Assembly: GCA_027493775.1 (NCBI GenBank)
Contig: JAOSKE010000004.1
Coordinates: forward strand, 62,001 to 126,000
Origin: Kiritimatiellia bacterium
GTDB taxonomy: Bacteria; Verrucomicrobiota; Kiritimatiellia; CAIVKH01
Direction of reading: 5' to 3'
DNA: 64,000 nucleotides
In this document: positions 49,877 to 57,945 of the stretch, piece after piece
Position numbering within the stretch: the first letter of the stretch is position 1
Layout: the number at the start of each line of letters is the position of its first letter
The notes under the pieces: generated by a model
What the model saw: the letters and a program-made list of their open reading frames with translations, nothing else
Databases searched by the model: none
Told to the model about the DNA's origin: nothing
Position numbers and translations under genes: made by a program

Positions 49877-50643
49877 ACCCGACACTGTTCACAAATCGGG
49901 GGAAGCTCACTATTTGCGGGATGAACTCAAGCTGCCCGTTGCCTATTCAACGGTTATGCGCTTTTTGCACGATCAAGGCTTTCGGCTGAAGGTGCCGCAA
50001 CCGTGGCCGGATCGGCAGGACGAAGAGTCCCGAAAGTCATTCTGCCTTGAACTTCAAGCGCTTATGAAGAACCCCGATGTAGAGCTTTGGTTTGGCGACG
50101 AAACGGGGATTGAGGGCGATCCTCGTCCTCGCCGCCGTTGGATCAAGGTGGGCAAAACGGGCCGGGTCACCAAAAACGGCGACCATCTGCGAATGAACGT
50201 GACCGGGATGGTATGTCCGAGAACGGGCGAAGCGTTCCTCTGTGAATTCTCGCATTCGGACACCGATACCTTTCAGGCGTTCCTGGATGAGGCTAACCGG
50301 CTGCCGCCTCCTTCGCGTCCACGCCAACTTCTCATACTGGACAACGCCTCATGGCACAAGGCGGCCCGGCTTCAGTGGGGTCGCTTCGAGCCGTTGTATC
50401 TGCCCCCGTATTCACCGGACCTCAACCCGATTGAGCGGCTGTGGCTTTTGATCAAAGCGGAGTGGTTTACCGACTTCGTGGCCAAAGACGCCGATGCGCT
50501 CATTGACCGTATTGACAAGGCTCTTTGCTGGGCCATCAACAGAGCGCCTGACAACATTCGCACCTGTTCAATCAAGTCAGAACTTTAGAGAACCACTATA
50601 GACTCGACCCGAATAGACCCCCAATAGACCCGAAGAATAACTC

Positions 50644-52256
50644 ATGAAAGAGTCGAACACGCATCCCCAAGCCGCTGTCGGGATCGCCGCGCTTTTGACC
50701 GCGCTATGTCTTGTTTCATTTGCGTCGCCTTCTCCCCGCTCCGAAGAACCCACCGCCATTGATGCCGAGCAATCGGACGCTATCCCGTGAATGTCGGCGG
50801 CTTCGTCATTCAGGTTGCCGATACGGGTTATACTAATGCTTATGTGTTCCCGCCTAATACCTGGATTGATCCGGGCCGGTTCCTGCTGCTGGGCGGATCG
50901 CTGGTGACGAATCGCGATTTGGAAGTGGATTTCACCATGCCCAACCGGTTCGCCAATGACGCAACAGCGGCGGTGCGGCTCGCAGCGGAAGTGGGCACGA
51001 ATCCCAACACTTGGGCGACGGATGGCGATATATTTCCTTGGCCGCCGCTATCTGGCGCGGTGTCCGACTGGTGGGGTAGCGACTCGTATGAAATCGCCAA
51101 CGGCTGGAATCCCTTGGTATTCGACGAAAACGCCAACGGGATACCCGATAGTTGGGAGATGGCATTTCCAAGCACCAATCTGTATGCGGATGCGGATGGG
51201 GACGGCATCTCAAATGATGATGAATTGGCACAAAACAGCGATCCCAACGATATAAACTCCACCACGGCCCAGCCCTATGTTATCAGGTATGAATCCTCGA
51301 TGCCGGGTTGGGAAAAGGATGGAATGACGGATATTGGCTTGGAGGGATGGGTCAAAACCTATTTCGAGGGATTAAAGGCGGATATGGATTTGTGTGTTTG
51401 GGTTAAAGAGGGTCGCACGCAAGAGGAATTTCGGGTGGTGTGGCGGGGCGCAACTGAAAAAGGGATCCACTGGCTCAGTGAGCAGGAGGTTGTGACCAGC
51501 GCCAGCGCAGGAGCCGATACGCGCCCCTACTTATTCGTGCAGGATCTCGGCATGCACCCGGACTATACGAACACCTTGGGCGGCGAGTATAAGATGGCTG
51601 TCCTTAAAGCGGAGTTCCCTATCGAGGTTACGGCCTTCATTCCACACGATCATATTTCAGACCCATTCCACAGCATTATGGGTATTGTGTTTGGGGGCGA
51701 TGATAGGGGTTTCGATAAGAACGCAACCAGCTACCGAATGCGGCAAAAGGTTGCTGTTGTCACTATTGAAGAATGTGATGCCGACGGCCTCAAAGAAGGT
51801 AGCATCGCCAACCTCGTCGGAACCACTCGGTCATATGATGAGGCAACATCGGTGGACTCCGGCACCGGTAAGCTCACCGCTGCGGCTAAAGCTGACACGG
51901 TCACGGGAGCACCCTTGATGATCGACTATGGTACGGCGTCCACGAGCGGAATGAATATCACGGTCAATCGTCTCACGAATCGCAAAGTGGAAGCCGTGAT
52001 CGTTGGCTCGGCGGCAAATCCGCTTGTTCCTTTTGCTCCCGCGATTGATTACGACTTCACCGTAACAATCGACAGTACTGACCCGCTCAACTCGACATAT
52101 CAGATAACGGGGTCGCATGACGGCTTTCCGGCTTACGAGGTTTATATCAGCAACCAGCGCATTCATGAGCATGATCCAATTGCGACAGGAGAAGGCCCCC
52201 TCTCGCTCGGTCCGCCGAAGGAGCACAACGTTAATCACTCGGGAGACATACAATGA
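50644..52256 (+). CDS. Secreted lamin-tail/TSP3-type protein, N-terminal frame break
   Basis: A signal-peptide piece (ATG at 50644; GIAALLTALCLVSFASPSPR) ends at a TGA at 50788. The body is in another frame from 50787. It opens with a lamin-tail-like segment (NTWIDPGRFLLLGGSLV), then calcium-binding repeats DENANGIPDSW and DADGDGISNDDELAQNSDP, then a C-terminal domain with FGGDDRGFDKNATSYRMRQK and SHDGFPAYEVYI that recalls DUF3238 (weak). About 530 residues if joined; a short deletion at the junction is possible. It overlaps the HEAT-protein gene by 4 bp (ATGA). Probably exported to the cell surface. Confidence 0.65.
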
Positions 52257-52975
52257 CAACGACACATCTATTTCGTGCTGTACTGCAAGGCGCCGTAATG
52301 CTGTTTGTTCCGGCGGCATTGGCTGTAACCAATGATGTACTTGATGCGCCTTCAGTTCAGATGAAATTTGACAGTACTAGTCCCGAGATCAGGCGAGAGG
52401 CTGTAGAGAGCATTCTCGCTGGAAAGGCAGAGGAAAAATATGCGTTAGTTAATGCGGATGTGATCGAGCTTCTGTCGCGTGCCGTTGCTGATCCGGATGC
52501 GGCAGTACGATCCTCCGCTATGCAAGCGGTATACGGGATCGCCTATTACTCCGTATTGTTGAATGAGGGTGGGACCAACACGCCAGAGTACAAATGGGCT
52601 CAACAGGTTTCCGGCGGCACAGCCCTGATCGATTTCGCCAAGTACGTGCACATGAGGAGTGCGCTTCTGTCTGCGTTGAATGATCAAGACTCAGAAATCA
52701 GACGTCTCACAGTTGCGATACTGACAACAGCGTTTCCGCGTGGCCCGGATATCGAACATGCATTGGTGGCGCGGTTTGAGCACGAGTCCGCCGATGGGGT
52801 TCGACACGCGATTATTCGTGCATTGGGCAGTTGCGGCTATTCATCCGCGCATACTCTGTCGGTCCTGAGTAATGCCCGAGTTGCTGTGACGAACGATACC
52901 GAGCGCACGATGCTTGATGACGTGATTAAAGAGCTTTCCTCTAAAGGACGCGATCTGCTTCTGTCGCCACAATAG
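52253..52975 (+). CDS. Exported HEAT-repeat protein
   Basis: A 240-residue protein. The signal peptide (FRAVLQGAVMLFVPAALA) precedes helical pairs of HEAT type: LLSRAVADPDAAVRSSAMQA, LLSALNDQDSEIRRLTVAIL and FEHESADGVRHAIIRALGSC. HEAT repeats bind proteins. Translationally coupled to the lamin-tail gene upstream, so the two probably act together at the envelope. I do not recognise a named family. Confidence 0.78.
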   Translation: MTTTHLFRAVLQGAVMLFVPAALAVTNDVLDAPSVQMKFDSTSPEIRREAVESILAGKAEEKYALVNADVIELLSRAVADPDAAVRSSAMQAVYGIAYYSVLLNEGGTNTPEYKWAQQVSGGTALIDFAKYVHMRSALLSALNDQDSEIRRLTVAILTTAFPRGPDIEHALVARFEHESADGVRHAIIRALGSCGYSSAHTLSVLSNARVAVTNDTERTMLDDVIKELSSKGRDLLLSPQ

Positions 52976-53012
52976 GCTGTGCTGCTTACCTCAGCAGTTG
53001 TGGTCACGTCTA

Positions 53013-53184
53013 GACATTCGGTTCTGCTGAAAACCCCCTATTGCAAAAACTTGCCTTGGAAAAGGGGGTCAAAAACACAACGGGCAGGCAGAGATCGTGG
53101 CTTGTAGGACATTTGGCGAGGTCGTTTTCCGGAAAGATTTTCCAAATATTTTTTAGCAGAAGTTTTTCAGCAGAACCAAATGTC
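53013..53184 (-). repeat. MITE-like element, copy B
   Basis: A 172-bp non-coding element flanked by TA (53011-53012 and 53185-53186). The terminal inverted repeats are GACATTCGGTTCTGCTGAAA and the complement of GACATTTGGTTCTGCTGAAA, about 22 bp with one mismatch. The 158-bp core (53020-53177) matches copy A in inverse orientation. TA duplication and the absence of coding capacity suggest a miniature element moved by an IS630/Tc1-type transposase. Confidence 0.85.
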
Positions 53185-53242
53185 TAGACTCGACCCCAAG
53201 ATACATGAAATATCTAGACTCAACCCCAAGATACAGAACATC
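53183..53242 (+). repeat. Two tandem 30-bp repeats
   Basis: Units starting at 53183 and 53213 both open TCTAGACTCRACCCCAAGAT (R is G then A) and diverge slightly at the end. A related TAGACTCGACCC stands at 50600, next to the right end of the IS630 element. Two units only; not a CRISPR. Confidence 0.7.
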
Positions 53243-53244
53243 TA

Positions 53245-53406
53245 ATGGCCATCGCACTAAAAACAGGTCGAGGGAAGGATTTCGCTCGACTAATCGACTT
53301 TGTAAAAGCTGCCTGTGCGGATAAGGTTAAACTACATGAGATTCTGCAACGACATAGTCTAGGAGCAGCTTGGAATCAATTCGAGCGAAACTATCTGAAT
53401 CCGTGA
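53245..53406 (+). pseudogene. C-terminal remnant of a nucleotidyltransferase-like protein
   Basis: A 53-residue open frame, MAIALKTGRGKDFARLIDFV to FERNYLNP, resembles the C-terminal end of nucleotidyltransferases of the AbiEii/MNT kind (K-T-G-R-x-K-D...H-x-L...W...F..R). The catalytic N-terminal domain is absent; the MITE and tandem repeats lie directly upstream. The stop overlaps the next start (TGATG). Family assignment is from memory of the pattern and moderate at best. Confidence 0.45.
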
Positions 53407-53606
53407 TGAGCCCGCTACTACAGCGAATATTGGAAAGCAAAGAGGCGCATCGAAAGCGACTGCGGGCCCTGTCGTATCCCGAGAAAGTCCGTATCGTGAA
53501 ACAAATGCGGGACGCCATGTTGATGATTCAAATCAAGGCCCGTTGGATACAACCCTCCGAGACCCCACCACACACAAAATCCTCTACCGATCAGACAACG
53601 TTTTGA
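53406..53606 (+). CDS. Small partner protein of the truncated nucleotidyltransferase
   Basis: A 66-residue protein: LLQRILESKEAHRKRLRALS then YPEKVRIVKQMRDAML, a charged helical protein. Its ATG overlaps the upstream stop by one base, which indicates co-translation in the ancestral pair. Such small helical partners are often encoded next to nucleotidyltransferase genes in toxin-antitoxin-like modules; function here is unknown and the module is broken. The tail after residue 50 may be foreign. Confidence 0.5.
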   Translation: MSPLLQRILESKEAHRKRLRALSYPEKVRIVKQMRDAMLMIQIKARWIQPSETPPHTKSSTDQTTF

Positions 53607-53697
53607 GGCCGCTCAAGCATCGCGTCAGTTGCTGGAGGATGTCGATGAACAGGATTTGACGTACACAACTTGCTCTATCGAATGTGATGAGTAGAAA

Positions 53698-53808
53698 GCT
53701 CGTGAATTGCATCGTGCAGCGGAGCGGCGAAACGATTTCAGCGCTGTCGAAAACTCAATGAATTTCCACGCTCCACAGGAAGCCGCGCGCATCCGTGGGG
53801 AAGTCGGG
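53698..53808 (+). pseudogene. Remnant of an nrfA 3' region
   Basis: The frame reads [14 protein letters not shown], then [19 protein letters not shown]. The NrfA at 40276-41748 has [14 protein letters not shown], then [19 protein letters not shown] at residues about 425-462. About 37 codons align without gaps, then similarity stops. No haem motifs remain. This is a fragment of a duplicated or former second nrfA, left 12 kb from the intact gene. Confidence 0.75.
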
Positions 53809-53883
53809 ACTAGCTACAGGTGTTCCTTCTTGCCTCTTGTACGACCGATATGGCTACGAAATAATGGGATTGGCTAGGGGGAT

Positions 53884-54580
53884 TTATTTTCTTCCCGTAT
53901 TCAATCCCTTCGGATCCGGAAAGTCGAAGTGGTCCGGCATCCTGTCAATGTCGCCCACGCCCATAATCGGCGAGTACATAAGGCTGGTTCGATCGGAGGA
54001 GGAGGGAATGTGAAAATAGTGTTCGGCGATCATACGCCGCAATATTTTGAGGATTCGTTCGCCGTAAACGAGCGCCGCCTTTTTCTCGATTGAGGCCCTC
54101 CGGAATGTAGCGGTCTGTGGCGAGAACAATGTGACGACCTGAAACGGAAGCGAGGGAGTAGTTCCAGTTATATCCTTCTGCGTACATATCATCCGCCAGT
54201 AGCCCGATGTAGAGCGTGTCGCCGGGATGCGGAGCGTATTCTCTCAAGCTCGCGAGAAGCCGTTCATTTGAGTACTGGTCGCGTTTTTTGTCGTGGCTTT
54301 TCGGCGGGATATTGAGGTTGCCGGTTGGTACGACTCGAAGTTTGGTTTCTGTGGAAAGAATTGTCGCGAGTTGCGCTGCGGAGCCTTGCGGGAAGTGTTC
54401 GAACGGAACGAGAACCACCTGTGCCCGTTGCGGGTTCCCCGTATCATCCACGATGAGGTAAGGCATTTTCGGCGGCAGTCCACCGTGCCGCAATTTGTTG
54501 TACGCAATATCTGCCGCATATTTCCCAATGATCCCGATAACGATTCCGAGAATGAGTGAGAGGATGGGGTTTTTGAACAT
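53884..54580 (-). CDS. Membrane-anchored archaemetzincin-like protein lacking HExxH, one frameshift
   Basis: The N-terminal helix FKNPILSLILGIVIGIIGKY is followed by a soluble domain. The blocks DTLYIGLLADDMYAEGYNWN and YSLASVSGRHIVLATDRYIP recall peptidase family M54 (archaemetzincins). A break near 54085-54095 must be bridged to reach IEKKAALVYGERILKILRRM and then SSSDRTSLMYSPIMGVGDID. At the place where M54 enzymes have HExxHxxGxxH there is only EHYFHIP, so zinc catalysis is doubtful. About 231 residues. Family assignment is tentative. Confidence 0.5.
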
Positions 54581-54682
54581 TTGCGTCCTCAGGGCTTGTT
54601 TCTATTTTGTTGCGTATTCTAGGGACGGCGTCTAGTGGATTGTGATCGAAAATATCCCAAGCTCTGAGAGGGGGGGCTCGCT

Positions 54683-55075
54683 TTATTCCCTGACCGCCGC
54701 AACGATCAGGCCGATCCAGCCGAGGATGAGGAAGGCGCCGCCGAGCGGGGTGAGGAGGGGAAACCAGTTGGGGAGGTGTAGGGCGAGAAGAGGGCGGAGG
54801 ATGAGTAAATAGATGGAGCCGCTAAAGCAAAGGACACCGATGCTCCAGAGCGCTGCGGTGATGGCGGGGAATATATTCTTTCGTTGTGTGGCGAGCCAGG
54901 CGATAGCGAGGAGGGCGATGGCGTGGTGCATCTGATAGCGGACGCCGGTCTCAAATGAGGCGAGGCCCTGAGGGGTGAGGCGTGGGCGGAGTCCGTGTGT
55001 GCCGTAGGCGCCGAGGAGCACTGCGGCGCATCCCAGAACGGCCGCGCAAATTAAAATAACGCGACTGGTTTTCAT
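54683..55075 (-). CDS. DUF423 family membrane protein
   Basis: A 130-residue protein with four helices. LGAYGTHGLRPRLTPQGLAS then FETGVRYQMHHAIALL is the DUF423 signature (G(A)HGL....F..gv.Y...H), and it ends PLGGAFLILGWIGLIVAAV as in E. coli YgdD. Function unknown. The ATG overlaps the stop of the epimerase gene by 4 bases (ATGA). Confidence 0.92.
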   Translation of the reverse strand: MKTSRVILICAAVLGCAAVLLGAYGTHGLRPRLTPQGLASFETGVRYQMHHAIALLAIAWLATQRKNIFPAITAALWSIGVLCFSGSIYLLILRPLLALHLPNWFPLLTPLGGAFLILGWIGLIVAAVRE

Positions 55076-55975
55076 TGTTTCGATGGTAGGCAGTGTGCAA
55101 GAGATGAAGCAAGCTCGGGATAGGCGAATTCAAATCCCGCTTTGAGAAGTTTTGCCGGCTCCACGCGCTGGCTGGCGAGCAGGGTGTTTTTGGCCATTCC
55201 GCCGGGCAGGAGGTGGAGTAGAAAACCCGGGACGGGGAAAATTGCGGGACGATGTAAAATCGTCGCGAGCGATTTTGTGAATTCGCGGTTGGTCACCGGG
55301 TTGGGGGCGACGAGGTTGACCGGGCCTCGAAGTGTTTCATTTTCGAGCACAAATTGGATGGCGGCAATGTGGTCGTCGAGGTCAATCCAGCTCATATACT
55401 GCCGACCGTTCCCGAGGCGGCCGCCGAGTCCCAACCGAAATGCAGGAAGCATCGCCTTCAATGTTCCGCCAGCGGAGGTGAGCACGAGGCCGGTGCGGAT
55501 GTTGACTACGCGGACGCCCGCGTTCGATGCGATTTCAGTGGTTCGTTCCCATTCCTGACAGAGCAATGGCAGGAAACCGGCGCCTGCTGCTGATTGTTCG
55601 GTCAGCCACTGATCGCCACGGTTCCCGTAGTAACCGATCGCGGAGGCGGAGACAATGACTTTGGGGCGATAGCTGAGTCCCGTTAGCGCCTCCATCAAAA
55701 ATTCTGTCGCAAGAACGCGGCTGCGTTGGATGCGGTTCTTTTTGGCCTCGCTCCACAGACCGATGATGGGTTCGCCCGCGAGGTGGACGGCAGCGTCGAA
55801 TTTTTCAAGGGCCGCGCGCTCTACGCGTCCGATGGACGGGGTCCCACGTCAGGTCGCCGCGCGAACGGTCCGGGTTGCGACGGACAAGGCGAATGACGTA
55901 ATGACCTGCTGCGGTAAGTCGGCTCACGAGCGCGTACCCGATGAGTCCGTTGGAGCCTGTAACAAGAATCTTCAT
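55072..55975 (-). CDS. TIGR01777-type NAD-dependent epimerase (YfcH-like), one frameshift
   Basis: SDR-extended protein of about 300 residues. The N-terminus MKILVTGSNGLIGYALVSRL is the dinucleotide-binding motif; then LTWDP, VHLAGEPIIGLWSEAKKNRI, SASAIGYYGNRGD and TGLVLTSAGGTLKAMLPAFR are typical. One base too many at the GGGG tract near 55838 breaks the frame after DLTWDP. A C-terminal DUF1731-like part follows (LHLLPGGMAKNTLLASQRVE). Role in the family is not well defined; cell-division inhibitor SulA-like naming is historical. Confidence 0.85.
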
Positions 55976-56052
55976 GGCGGGGGAATGTAGTCGCGCGCAC
56001 GGATGCTGTCCAACTATCAGCGCGGGCAATCTCCTCGTGTGTGCCGGCGCGA

Positions 56053-57945
56053 TTAGTCGTGCAAGGTCATATTCGCCGCAGTCTGGCGCGCGTAAATGAT
56101 CGGCACGGTGATGCCCACGAAAAGCAGCTCGATTGCGACGGCAATCCACATTCCAACGGCGACGCCGGTGGTGAAGCCGTAGGAGTGCAGTCCGACGCCG
56201 AGCAGGTTGACGCCGATCCACGCGAAGAGCACGACGATGACGCCGAGTACGCTGCCTGCGGCTACGCCGAGGGATTGAATCATTCCAGCCCAACGCGCGT
56301 GGAAGAGAATGGCGCACCAGAGAACAATCAGAAGCGCGCCGTTTTCCTTCGGATCCCAACCCCAGAATCGGCCCCACGATTGATCGGCCCAAACGCCGCC
56401 GAGCATGGTGCCGACGAAGGAGAAGAGCAGTCCGAATGCGAGAAGCCCGTAAATCGCGAGCGATGTTCCGCGCAGTCGCGGGTGTTCCGCAGGAAGGCTG
56501 AGCGCCTGGAGCAGATAGACGTGTCCGACCACACCCGCTGCGATGCAGCCCGCGTAGCCGATTGTGATGGCGACGACGTGGCTGGAGAGCCAGAAATTCG
56601 AGTCCAAGACGGCGATGACGACGCCCATCGTGTCGGCCTGCATAATGAAGCGGTTGGAGATCATCAGAATGACGAGGCCCGAGGCGGCGGAGAGAAATGC
56701 GCCGAGTCCGTTCTTATGATACCACTCCACGGCGAGACCGAGGACGACGCAAATCCACGAGACGAAGACGAAGGTTGCGTAGAGATTCGTCATCGGCGGG
56801 CGGCCCATAATTTGCATTCGCCAAATGAGTCCGAGCGAGTGGGGGATGAGCGCGATCAAGACGAGAATGACCGTAGCGAGTCGGAGCGAACGGCCACCGC
56901 GCATGACGGCGAGGAGGCTGAGCAAAAAGGCGATTCCATAAACGACCTGCGCACGATAGAACGGATCGAGGCGGTTGTAGCGAAGCTCCAGTCCGGTGTG
57001 CGTCAGTTCGCGTGTTTGTTCGGCACGACTGGTGACAGAGCGCACGAAATCATGCGCTGCCAGTTTGAAGTCCACGTTGCGCCCGTCCACCCAGGCGCGG
57101 GCCATATCCTGAAGACGTGTAACTTCGCGTGTGGAATCTTCGTCTAGATAGCCGAGTGAGAGTTTGTCCCACGGGCTGACCCACTCCTCATCGCCATGCG
57201 CACGGACAGGCAGCATTGGAACTGGCACACCTTGGTAGTAGCGGCTCCAATTGAAGAGGGTGGAGGAGAGCGCGAACAAACTGGATTCTTCGTCCGTCCA
57301 CGACTCCGGTGGTTTTTCCGAAATTTGCTGAATTTCCGGAGCAAACTGATGGGCGCGTTGGTAAATATCGAAGAAGCTGAAGCTTTCCTGTCCTTCAGGA
57401 AGATTCATCTTTGCGCGCAGTGCGGCATTCGTAATGGTGAAATCCGGGTGTGGCAGTGCGAATCGGAAACTTGCGCCGAGCGAGGCGAAGGTGGTGATGT
57501 TGTAGTAGAGGCGGATGAATTCCTTTTCGACCGCGGAACGATCTCCGTCCTCGTGTTCGTTTGCCGCCGTTGCCAGTTCGCGCAGCTTATCAAGGCCGGG
57601 TCGCAGATCATCGTAGGAGAAGCGTCGGCCTTCCAAGTCGCCAAGCCCCATCGCTTCGAGTACTTCCGGGTTATTGACGAGGAATACGGCGTCGGTCTGG
57701 CAGCTCTGTGGATCGAAAAGCATTTTGGCGAGCCATTCGATCGCGGGTTTTTTCTCGAACGTGCTCTTTCCTGAGAACTGCAACACCCGCAAACGTGCGA
57801 AGGAGTCCATCGGCATGACGCGTCCGCCGTCTTGCACGGGGATTAACGAGAACGCTTCGTAGTCGGTAATTTCGGCCCGTGCAGGGGTGGAGCGGATGAG
57901 TGTTCCAAAAAGAACAAGTAGAATGAGTAGGGCGAGGCGCTTCAT
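56053..57945 (-). CDS. ccsA: Cytochrome c biogenesis protein CcsA (System II) with N-terminal periplasmic extension
   Basis: Haem handling and ligation component of cytochrome c maturation. From the ATG at 57945 (MKRLALLILLVLFGTLIRST) the first 330 residues are an exported soluble region of unrecognised fold, then about 8 helices. The WWD haem motif reads SWGRFWGWDPKENGALLIVL, with flanking His in SSHVVAIT and LHSYGFT. The start overlaps the resB stop by 4 bp. With ResB it should form the CcsBA synthase needed for CoxB, NrfH and NrfA. Confidence 0.92.
   Translation of the reverse strand: MKRLALLILLVLFGTLIRSTPARAEITDYEAFSLIPVQDGGRVMPMDSFARLRVLQFSGKSTFEKKPAIEWLAKMLFDPQSCQTDAVFLVNNPEVLEAMGLGDLEGRRFSYDDLRPGLDKLRELATAANEHEDGDRSAVEKEFIRLYYNITTFASLGASFRFALPHPDFTITNAALRAKMNLPEGQESFSFFDIYQRAHQFAPEIQQISEKPPESWTDEESSLFALSSTLFNWSRYYQGVPVPMLPVRAHGDEEWVSPWDKLSLGYLDEDSTREVTRLQDMARAWVDGRNVDFKLAAHDFVRSVTSRAEQTRELTHTGLELRYNRLDPFYRAQVVYGIAFLLSLLAVMRGGRSLRLATVILVLIALIPHSLGLIWRMQIMGRPPMTNLYATFVFVSWICVVLGLAVEWYHKNGLGAFLSAASGLVILMISNRFIMQADTMGVVIAVLDSNFWLSSHVVAITIGYAGCIAAGVVGHVYLLQALSLPAEHPRLRGTSLAIYGLLAFGLLFSFVGTMLGGVWADQSWGRFWGWDPKENGALLIVLWCAILFHARWAGMIQSLGVAAGSVLGVIVVLFAWIGVNLLGVGLHSYGFTTGVAVGMWIAVAIELLFVGITVPIIYARQTAANMTLHD

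Larger units (their letters stand above)
48429..49909 (+). mobile_element. IS3-family insertion sequence, copy 2, inside IS630
   Basis: A 1481-bp element with ends TGAGCCTCCCCCGA (48429) and the complement of TGAGCTTCCCCCGA (ending 49909). A 3-bp duplication CTA flanks it (48426-48428 and 49910-49912), confirming transposition into the IS630 transposase gene. Near-identical and inverted relative to copy 1. Confidence 0.95.
48076..50588 (+). pseudogene. IS630-family transposase disrupted by IS3 (48429-49909)
   Basis: The left part (48076-48428) holds the DNA-binding domain: MDFSQVAKLFAVSERTLTRW then IDGLIEHARSGRPRKI. The right part (49913-50588) holds the DDE domain: ELWFGDETGIEGDPRP, LLILDNASWHKAARL and YLPPYSPDLNPIERLWLLIK. 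Removing IS3 and one CTA joins the frame exactly at KLHGY-LRDELKLPVAYST, giving about 340 residues. The gene was therefore intact before the IS3 insertion. Confidence 0.92.
47994..50597 (+). mobile_element. IS630-family insertion sequence interrupted by an IS3 element
   Basis: The outer element is flanked by TA (47992-47993 and 50598-50599), as expected for IS630. Imperfect ends: TTCTCAAAAGTTTTGTCCTG near 48002-48021 and the complement of CAAGTCAGAACTTTAGAGAA near 50574-50593 match at about 16 of 20 positions. Without the inner IS3 copy and its 3-bp duplication it is about 1120 bp, normal for the family. Its single transposase gene is split by the IS3 insertion. Confidence 0.85.

Noticed and set aside
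53183-53242. A short CRISPR array
   Set aside because: Only two adjoining 30-bp units with no spacers between them and no cas genes anywhere in the window.
56041-57147. A 368-residue open frame on the plus strand opposite ccsA
   Set aside because: Its product is an Asp/Glu/His/Arg-rich string with no domain; ccsA with its WWD motif explains the strand.
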